This document shows positions 56,556 to 64,000 of a stretch of DNA of 64,000 bases, piece by piece. Both the position numbers and the translations under genes were made by a program. The notes below the pieces were generated by a model, which searched no databases, was not told the DNA's origin, and worked only from the letters and a program-made list of their open reading frames with translations. The DNA lies in NCBI GenBank assembly GCA_009760855.2, contig WPIO01000004.1:1574501-1638500 (forward strand), written 5' to 3'. This DNA comes from Cristatella mucedo. Its lineage: Eukaryota; Bryozoa; Phylactolaemata; Cristatellidae. Each line of letters begins with the position of its first letter. The stretch's first letter is position 1.

Positions 56556-56556
<1 letters not shown>
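56408..56556 (+). mobile_element. SINE-2
   Basis: gcttgggccagtggctaagatgct (A box), gggggtcgagcctcgtgg (B box), aatagagattaatttctcgtaggc tail, running into (AT)n. Confidence 0.7.

Positions 56557-56606
<50 letters not shown>
56557..56606. repeat. (AT)n microsatellite
   Basis: Directly follows the 3' end of a SINE-2 copy. Confidence 0.9.
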
Positions 56607-56607
<1 letters not shown>

Positions 56608-57002
56608 GTGTGTGTGTTAGTGTATAAGCTGGCCGACCGTAAAATTGGCTGAACGTTGTGGAAGCTCTAATGAATTTTACTTTTTATTTTTTAGTGGATT
56701 ATTCCGATCTGAGAGCTGTTCCAACGCTGTGGTGACTTGAATGGGGATACTGTCCTTGGCGCGGCTTCTTCTATAATGACTGCTTTGCCATCAAAGGCAC
56801 CCACGATGTCCGCGGGGATTCCTACTACGTCTTCTATTCATGAAGGTTGCTAAATTTGCAATGCCGACTCACGTAGAGGCCAAGTTAGTTGGGATGGCCT
56901 CCGATAATCTATGTATTCGTGGCAAAGCTATCTTCGGTGCTCAAACTTCTGCAACATTGCAACATTGGTTTCGCCTGAAGAATCTGCAGTCTACTTAGCT
57001 CC

Positions 57003-57090
57003 TTTCTAGAAAATCCAAAGTACCTAGAAAGAGATTGAGTACTCCAAGAACGCGATATCAAATGCATTATTATTATTAATATTATTATAA
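57003..57090 (+). mobile_element. LINE-A 3' terminus
   Basis: aaagtacctagaaagagattgagtactccaagaacgcgatatcaaatgca and (TTA)n. Confidence 0.55.
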
Positions 57091-57639
57091 CATCCAGATA
57101 GAGACATCCATATTTCTTAACTTACTAAAGTATTTTATAAAGAGCGTACGAGCTTCCAAAAGAACCATCCAAAGCGTTAGACAGTTTGGCGATTCCACCG
57201 GCGAGACCTGTGGCAGCACTGTGTGTCCAAGTTTCATCTGGAAGGCAAGCATTTACACCGAGACAACTAACTAAAGTAATCTCTGCATCTCAGTACCAAC
57301 TACCAAACGGCACACAGACTCAGCAATTTATACGGTTTCAGCACAAGGATCTGTGATATTAGCTTAAGATGGGATTGAGAGTCCAGAGAAGGGAGAGATA
57401 TAGATAGAGATATAGATATTGAGCTATACCATACGAGGCCGAGTGCAACTGAGAGACCCATGTTTAGTCGGCTTCATGGGCAGAAAAGTTTCTGGATCCG
57501 CTCTCTGGACACACTCTGGCACTTTCCTCTTCCGTTTGCATAGGCCTATATAGCGGGCAGATTAAAAAGACCTCCCAAATCTCCAGGTTCATCAGAATGG
57601 CTACCGGCTCCCATACGGTTTACTGCCAACATGCCGCCT

Positions 57640-57792
57640 TTGTACGGCCCAGGGGTTAAGGTGCTCGCTTCAACGACCAAGATTGATGTACTCACCTTAA
57701 TAAACGGAGGTCTTCGGCTCGAGCCCTGTGGCAAATGTGAAGTGCCTAGATATAGATTAAGTTCTCTTAAGGCGCTATAAGTAAATATATAT
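57640..57792 (+). mobile_element. SINE-2
   Basis: cggcccaggggttaaggtgctcgc, ggctcgagccctgtgg, aagtgcctagatatagattaagttctcttaaggcgctata. Confidence 0.75.
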
Positions 57793-57799
57793 TGTTAAA

Positions 57800-58695
57800 C
57801 AACTTTAACAATTAGTGGTAGAGTGAGCGAGTCATTATGTCCCGAAAGCGTAAGTTACAGCTTGAGGCTTACGATGAGCGCTTTTCATATATATGTGCTA
57901 CTAATGTGATGGTACAATTATGATAGCTGTTACGTAAATACCAGAGGAGATAATTCACAAGTCGGCATATGTAGCCACACGTTTCGCTCTTGTAGCTAAA
58001 ATTGAACGTTTAATTGCTCACTGAGCTATGACACGTGAAGAGTGGAGCTATGACAACCGGCGAGTAGGCTTGTGGTCGGCGGCTTTATAGTTGTGATTGA
58101 TAATTCCGTCGAGGTTATCTCTCGAAAATAAATGATAAATGACGAGCTTGACAGGGAAAGTCAGTCTAAATCAAGGTCTACAGGTCGGTGAGTTATTTTG
58201 GTGGATGCTTTGCACAGCTGTGAATTAAGACGAACGATTTTTAATTTTAAATTCAAATTATTCTTCGATATTTCTTGGTTAAAGATTTGTCTTGTTTCTT
58301 TTGCGGTTGCTATGTACCTCCTTCATCTAGGTAAACTCAGGCTTTAATGACCGGCCAGGCTAGTCGGCTAGTCAAGGCTATATTCGGTAAACTCATTGCC
58401 AGACATTTTTGTTAAGATCGGAAAAGTAAGTGTAAGCGAGTCAACTAATCGTTCAAACAGCCAAAATTAAATTCATTCCTGAATTAATTTTTAGATACTT
58501 TGTTCTTCTAAAGAATCACGAGCTTCTTGAATTTATAAATTCACTTTTCACGATGATGTTTTAGGGGTGGATGGTTGTTTTAACAAGCAGCCATGTTGTA
58601 CATTAGCTGTTTTGGCATTCGCTACGTCTCGCACGCTCGCATATAGACGAACTTAACACACCCGGTCTCACAATGGTTAGAAGTGTATTATTGTA
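57800..58695. other. Unassigned sequence
   Basis: No exon or repeat family recognised. Confidence 0.4.
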
Positions 58696-58699
58696 GCAA

Positions 58700-59110
58700 G
58701 ATATATCTCCTTCTGTAAATCCTCAAAGTCACACAGACTAAGTGAATATAACCCGGTAGTGTTTTTTTACAGCACATTCAAAGCCCAAGCGCGTTCGGTA
58801 CGCATTCGTTAGCAAAAAGAGAAAGAGAAAATGCAAAGCACAGCTGAGTCAGAAGGGCAGTCGGTGAAGTGCATCGCACAAAATAGCAGCTCGGGACTGA
58901 TGCAAAAGACGTGCATCAATCGGCTGCAGCGGAATCGATGCCGTTGCGTAAAGATTATGGAAGTGAGCTCCACAGCTTGAAACCTGCAGAGCAAAGGCGT
59001 CTGCCAACGATTTGCTAGAGACTTAGTAATGGAGCAGCTAATGTATTAAGCACAAAGGATCTGAGGGCACGACTAGGCTGAAGCTGACAGCAGTTCAACA
59101 AGGTATTAAA
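58700..59110 (-). mobile_element. LINE-B 3' part, antisense, divergent
   Basis: tatctccttctgtaaatcctcaaagtcacacagac back to aggctgaagctgacagcagttcaacaagg. Confidence 0.65.
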
Positions 59111-59647
59111 CTTAATTCTCATGAAAAACAGCCACTGCAGTAAAATCTGCGATTGCGAACCAAGAGCGTTGGATTGAGGCTATGTGAACTAATTTCTGCA
59201 AGGTCACCGATTCACGATCGTTTGATTGTGCGCAGAAAGTAAAATAATTGCCGTTGCATTGCCTTTCGAGAGCAAAAAAAAAACTGAAAACCGAGATGCA
59301 TAGCAGCTGCTGAATGATCTGCTACCAACCAGCAATTCACCGGTCACTTAGTCGAGTACCTAGCACTGCTGAAAAATATGCGTGCAACAAGGTATCGCTA
59401 TTTTGTTTTCAAAATTAGTGACGTGCTCTTTCTGCAAGCATCACTGCGATCGCATTTGAGGAGTAAAGATATGGTAATTTTCCCATCCCATTTTGAGATG
59501 TCACGCTCACCATGCAGGCTCGCTAGAAACCAAAGCGAGTCGTGCAAGTTACAGGATGAGACGAGGAGAGAAGTTCCAGTGGAGTCAGATCACGTTTTCT
59601 CTGAAAACACGGGCAACATTCTACACGAGGTCGTGGATTATAATACG

Positions 59648-59708
59648 AATAGTGATACATTTTTATAGCGTCCCAAGAGAACTTAATCTCTTTCTGGGTA
59701 CTTTATTG
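59648..59708 (-). mobile_element. SINE-2/LINE-A tail fragment
   Basis: tttatagcgtcccaagagaacttaatctctttctgggtac. Confidence 0.45.
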
Positions 59709-60408
59709 TATCAGGGACCGCGTGGAAAGCTGCTATCTATGGATGCGCCAGAAGTAGAGGTATTCACCGTAGAGACGCGGGGAGCTGGCAGTTCGGCAAA
59801 CTAAGTAATCATGTTTTGTGTCCTGTGGAGAGAAAATGCATGTGCACCCACTGCTCAATGATTTCGGCAAAGTCTCTTCGGCCATTGTATAAATCCAATA
59901 AATCCAGCTTTGAATAGCCTAGTTGGAGGTATTTAAGATATTTCAAAGCACTTGATTGAAAAGGTTGGAAACAGTTGCAGAAGCGTTCTCTACTTTAGGC
60001 ACCCCAGCCTAGATATACTCTCCCAACGCGTTAGAAGACGTCGCACCCGCCTTTCTGAATAGAACCATTTAGCTAAACCATACACGAACCTCAAATCCTT
60101 TGAAGACCGAGCCTTTAGTTCTTATGCCTTCAAAGCCTATAACTCACTCCCCACTGATATGACATTGCCTGACTTGATTACATTTAAAAAGAGGCTAAAC
60201 ACGTCTATTTATAACAGCATTTAGTGCTTCCATGTGATAGTCTTTTGTGTGCTTATGCGTGCCGACATTGTGCATGCTGACACTCTTAATATTCGTACGT
60301 TTAACCTGTGCATTTCATCTGTAATTATATGTTATGCTTGTTGACATAGGACATGCTCGATCATGCATCCTTGACAGCCCATGTAAAGTGTTGAGAGAGG
60401 GATAGACA

Positions 60409-61142
60409 TGTACCCAGGCTGGGTTTGGTTGGCTGGGACCGGACGGCTATAGTGAGGGTTAGGGTCACCGGCTAGGCCGGGGTCGGACCTACGGCACGGC
60501 CGGATGTATGCGGTGACGTGAGGTCACCGGGGCTCTTGGGTACGGGAAGTTGGCCAAGTAAGTCGTGGTGTTGGAGGCTCCCGGTCTCGCCGAGTAATGC
60601 ACCTGGATTCGTGCAGGCGTGCTCCAGCGATGCTGCCACGCACGCAAGGGAACGAGTACCCAAGGCCCGAGCGGAGCTGGATAGCTCGCTCGTTGTTGAC
60701 TTGTTTGTATTCCGCGTTCCCCGTGTAGCGTGTTCGTGACCCCCGTGTGTTGGCGTCTTTCGGCGGAAGCTTACGACTGTGGTAGTTGTCGACTCGGACT
60801 AGCCAGCAGTTACTCAGCCAGCCGGGTTTTGGACGGCGTACGCTCGTACTGTTGGACTCGGAGTCGGTACAACGACAGGACTGCGGAAGCCGACTGACCC
60901 CAACTAACACGTTTGTTCGCGCTTGCTGCGTCATCTTGCGTCCCCGTAGTGTACTGTGTATAGGACTCTCCCTGTAGACTTGTTTAGTTGCTCTGCTGTT
61001 GTTGGCGCATGCGTTAATATAAAGAGGTTTAACCGGACGGCCGCTCGTCTTACCCTAGCTCGGCGGCATGGCGAGCGGCAGCGTGGCGGAGTATGGCGGG
61101 GTTTGGCGGGAATTAGCCTCTGACCCCTGGAACCCGGTTACA
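60409..61142 (-). mobile_element. Solo LTR, 734 bp
   Basis: On the - strand it starts TGTAACCGGG and ends GGGTACA, with GACA direct repeats at 60405-60408 and 61143-61146. A TATA-like tttatattaa lies inside. It interrupts the 3' end of a LINE-A copy. TG...CA ends and a 4-bp duplication fit a Ty3/gypsy- or BEL-type LTR; there is no second LTR or coding region. Confidence 0.65.
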
Positions 61143-61147
61143 GACAG

Positions 61148-61235
<88 letters not shown>

Positions 61236-61236
61236 C
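61148..61236. repeat. (GA)n microsatellite
   Basis: Lies between the solo LTR and the resumed LINE-A tail. Confidence 0.95.
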
Positions 61237-61289
61237 AGATTAAATTGTCTAAGGGAGCCACCATACAAATATATTATTATGATTACCCC

Positions 61290-62740
61290 TCGTTTACTAT
61301 TGCTATTGAAGGACTTACTGTGCTGCCCAAATTAAGCGTACTTCCCTGCGACCTAATGGTTTTAATGACCACTAGTTAAGATCAGCAGTCGTTCAAACCC
61401 CAAACCTCCAAACCATCCTTTATAAAACAGAAGCGAAAAACCTTGGACTGAGTATTTGAACTCGAATAAGTCTTACCACCGGCGGATTGCTCCCCGTCGG
61501 TTTGCGATGTCGATTTATTTCCGGAGGCGTTTTCGTCAAAGTGTGGCATTTCCTGAGCTGGTGTTTCCTCGACTGAGCTCTCCGTCGCTGCAAGGAGTAA
61601 AACGACGCCAGAAATATCGCATACAAAAGCAAATGACGACTACGGCAGACAAAGACTTGGACTAAGTAATAGACGACTACCAGCCCATGCCCACGATTCG
61701 CTTACACAAGCGACCTCCAGAAATAAGCTCATACGCGTGAAGCCTTCACTTCTTAGAGTGAGCGAGTGAGTAAAACATTGGTCATATCGGCTCGAAAGGA
61801 ATACCTTTCGTGTGTGCGTTCAGGCATGGAAATCGCTGGTGAAACTCAAAACAAGCTAAATGACATACTTTCTATTGCTGATGCGTGACAGTTTCTCATT
61901 TTGATGACTACGGTAGGCATTTATCATAAATCACATAAAAAAGAAATCACATTCATGTATTAATAAGGTCTGAAAAAATTAATCTTGATATTCAGATACA
62001 TCTCAAAACTGTCATCTCAGTGCTGGCAGAGTGTAACTGTATCGCTCCTAATTAATGGGGACGTGTCAATTCGGACCGACTTATGAAACGAAATGCATTT
62101 GTGCGTTGCAGATAGAGCTTTTTATCAATGATATCTTACAACGAATGCTTGATCCTAATGCCATCGCAGATCCGCAGCTAAAACGTAAAGCTACTAAAAA
62201 CTAAAACGTAAAGCTAAACTACCATCTGTGTGCCTACCCTATTTGCTGGCCATTCGTCGAAGGTACATAAGTATGCGAATGTAGGCGCGCCCAGTGTATC
62301 GGGCTGTGGCAAGATGTAATCAGACTCGAGAGGCCCTCTTAAGTAATGACCTGGACATCTGCAGCAATATGTGCAACCTGCAGTCATGCAGCGCCTGTCA
62401 TCTGAATTACCACTCCGGAGCTATGAACAAGTCTGGATGCAAAATCACAAGCAATTTCCCTAGTTCTCATATTTAGTGTTTTGCATTGTCTAGCCAGGCA
62501 CAGCCGCCCCTTGTACCTAAACCCTATGCTAAACGTAAACATTTTTTGCTTTGAAGTTGGAAAGTATCAATTGCTTTCCCGTTGTCAGCATGGCGTTGCA
62601 ATTTCTTGCAAGGTCGAGTATTCTCACTCAACTAAAAGTGCGCATTACAGGTAGGCGTCTGTTCGCAACTGGCAATGTATCGGCGGCGGCCATATCGAGT
62701 AAGCGTTCGTCGCTTGTCCTCATGCGGAGCTTAGCTCTTT
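61290..62740. other. Downstream part of the laminin-like gene, exons unresolved
   Basis: The next LE exons should lie here or further left on the - strand. A phase-compatible acceptor at 62377 opens a Cys-rich frame (CTYCCRCPGHYLRG), but it is too unlike an LE module to call. Confidence 0.3.
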
Positions 62741-62743
62741 ACC

Positions 62744-62783
62744 TCCTTGACAGCTTCCGCCAGGGAGTTCGGCTGCACAGTTC
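62744..62783 (-). CDS. Laminin EGF micro-exon (tentative)
   Basis: 40 nt between acceptor atacttgcag and donor GTAAAG read NCAAELPGGSCQG, which would continue SGLSCQ as an LE-type NCAxxx...GGSC segment. It is shorter than a usual LE module. Phase 0 to 1. Confidence 0.45.
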
Positions 62784-64000
62784 TGCAAGTATCGAATGAA
62801 AGGCCAACTTTTCTAGCCGGATGATCAGATTCTGGCTGCGCTGCCTCCGCGGACGGCTCTCGCCGCAGCAGCTATGTGCGGCCGTCGAGCTCTATCGTCT
62901 AGCGATCCTCGCTTTGCTGGCTCGGGGAGGGGCAGGGCGGGGCTCGTCTTCTTTCCAAAGGCTCACCTGGCACGACAGGCCGCTGTACTGGGTAGGACAC
63001 AGGCACTGCTCGACGGCCGTGGCCGGGCCGAGGCCGGCGTCCGCGCCTCGAGCTCCGCTGAAGCGCACGCCGGACAGCGAGATTTGAATCATCCGTCGGC
63101 TGAACGACATGGGAATCAAAACGGCCTTGACCCTAACTAGGGCTCGCAGAAACCTCTCGCGGCTCAGAGGCTCGCCGGAAGACCGGTTGTGCCACGCGCC
63201 TTCGGCGAGCGGCACGCTGATTTGCTTCCGATCCCCAGATATTGGCACGCTGTCGAGTCGATGATAGAAGACACTGTTTTCGCTCTGTAACGTCATTTCC
63301 TGCTTTACATTCAGCTCAGTGGCTGCTGAGTAGCTGAAATCGCTGGAGCACTCGGCGACCTCTGCAAACCGTCTCGCTGGCTCAAAGAGCAGAATCGGGC
63401 AGATCGACGCAGAGTGCTGCGAGCGTTTGTTTCGATGAAGCCAGCTAGTTCTGAGTGCATTAATCCGGAAAGCAAGGGCGCCCTCACCAGCATCAGAATG
63501 TTGACGTTCTTCTCTGGCCGGCCATTGCTGAGATAGCTCACGGTGAACAGCAGAGAGCCGCCGTAGGCGTCTCCCTGGTCGATACAAGAAAACGAAAGCA
63601 TCGGTCATGATGATACAGGATCGATCGATCGACTAATTGATCGACACAGGATCGATTACACGAAAACGGAAGCATCGGTGAGGATGACTGGCGACGCTTA
63701 GACAGCAACTTCATAAGAGGCTCATCCGTACTAATAAATGCTCGACTAGCTCCTGCTTGGTCGGTGAGGCTTCGATGCATAATTATGCAGGCACAAGTAT
63801 GCACGCACCTCAGACCAGACTGACTGGCCACAAAGGGTGCACACAGGCCATGCACGTAGGCCACACACTTTGGACTGTCTCAAATGCGCCTAATGGCTAT
63901 GCCAAGCAAGTAAAAAAAGCCCCACTGTGACAGCGCCAGTCAAAAGTACCTGGTAGCCCAAGAACAATGCCGGCAGGCTGAAGTAAAATCTCAGGCTGTC
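62744..64000 (-). CDS. Laminin IV type A domain protein (laminin alpha/perlecan-like), partial
   Basis: Extracellular matrix protein fragment, cut by the window edge. On the - strand exons 64000-63950, 63574-63488, 63416-62967 and 62783-62744 join with phases 0,0,0,1 and GT-AG junctions. The first three give a laminin IV-A (LamB) domain: FYFSLPALFLGYQ joined to GDAYGGSLLFTVSYL (family pattern W..P..FLGDQ..SYGG.L.Y.L), then ISVPLAEGAWHNRSSGEPLS and RERFLRALVRVKAVLIP, matching V.L.E..W....G.PVSRE.FM.VLANL.A.LIR. The domain ends in VEQCLCPTQYSGLSCQ, the CxCPxxYxGLSC signature where a split laminin EGF module resumes. Laminin alpha chains and perlecan both have this layout; I cannot tell which. 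The downstream exons are not identified. Confidence 0.8.
62967..63416 (-). CDS. Laminin IV-A exon c, with C-terminal LE cysteines
   Basis: 150 codons, phase 0 to 0, donor GTGAGC after SGLSCQ. Contains the LSRERFLRALVRVKAVLIP helix and the closing cysteine pattern C-x-C-x6-7-C. The acceptor gctcgcag is chosen for phase; a start a little further downstream is possible. Confidence 0.8.
63488..63574 (-). CDS. Laminin IV-A exon b
   Basis: 29 codons beginning GDAYGGSLLFTVSYLSNGRP, the SYGGxLxYxL strand of LamB. Acceptor cgaccag, donor GTGAGG, phase 0 to 0. Confidence 0.8.
63950..64000 (-). CDS. Laminin IV-A exon a (cut by window edge)
   Basis: 17 codons ending FLGYQ before donor GTACTT. Its 5' part lies outside the window. 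Confidence 0.75.

Larger units (their letters stand above)
59975..61285 (+). mobile_element. LINE-A 3' part split by a solo LTR
   Basis: Coding C-terminus and 3' UTR run to 60408 (gtaaagtgttgagagaggg). The rest of the tail (agattaaattgtctaagggagccaccatacaa, ttattattatg) resumes about 830 bp later after the LTR and a (GA)n run. Confidence 0.7.

Noticed and set aside
60524-60934. 136-codon - strand ORF
   Set aside because: Lies wholly inside the solo LTR and has no recognisable motif.
61068-61379. + strand ORF with a good Kozak ATG (MASGSVAEYGG...)
   Set aside because: The start lies inside the solo LTR and the frame runs into (GA)n; taken as chance.
62294-62476. Cys-rich + strand ORF (CNLQSCSACHLNYHS)
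   Set aside because: No domain fit, no splice support, and it overlaps the unresolved - strand laminin-like interval.

Overview
The window is a piece of metazoan nuclear chromosome. It has GT-AG introns with matched phases, tRNA-derived SINEs, two non-LTR retrotransposon families, a solo LTR, many GA/CT/GT/AT microsatellites, and genes of animal-specific families. The repeats resemble those of marine invertebrates more than vertebrates, but I cannot name the species.

The main gene is on the + strand from 6901 to 39252. It can be assembled as 15 coding exons whose phases close to a 680-codon frame (679 residues plus stop). The product is a LARGE-type bifunctional glycosyltransferase, the family that extends matriglycan on alpha-dystroglycan. 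It has a short cytosolic tail, one signal-anchor helix, a stem, an N-terminal GT8-like domain and a C-terminal GT49-like domain. The GT49 half is well preserved and keeps its DxD (DVD). The GT8 half looks degenerate: the DxD position reads SGR, the HWN metal/donor motif is gone, and the segment with NTG and DQD is not found. This points to a LARGE-like protein that may have kept only the glucuronyltransferase domain. The segment between exons 11 and 13 is not resolved.

A second gene enters from the right edge on the - strand (62744-64000). Its exons code for a laminin IV type A domain followed by the start of a laminin EGF module, as in laminin alpha chains or perlecan. Dystroglycan glycans made by LARGE bind laminins and perlecan, so the neighbourhood is notable, though probably accidental. 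A possible third gene on the - strand (48702-49147) is a last exon with one transmembrane helix, a Ser/Thr-rich tail and a polyadenylation signal. CpG-rich donor-bearing segments near 3023, 44469-44511 and 46085 could be first exons, and an open frame at 54766-55016 could be an unassigned exon.

Most of the remaining DNA is repeats. LINE-A ends in a hairpin plus (TTA)n, and LINE-B ends in (TTACA)n; both are 5' truncated and often nested. SINE-1 is tRNA-derived. SINE-2 is tRNA-derived and carries the LINE-A 3' tail. Intron 2 of the LARGE gene holds a roughly 170-bp satellite array broken by SINE and LINE insertions. At 43449-44088 lies a 640-bp inverted-repeat DNA transposon with a perfect 8-bp target duplication and an internal TTTAGGG tract. 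At 60409-61142 a solo LTR with a 4-bp duplication splits the tail of a LINE-A copy.
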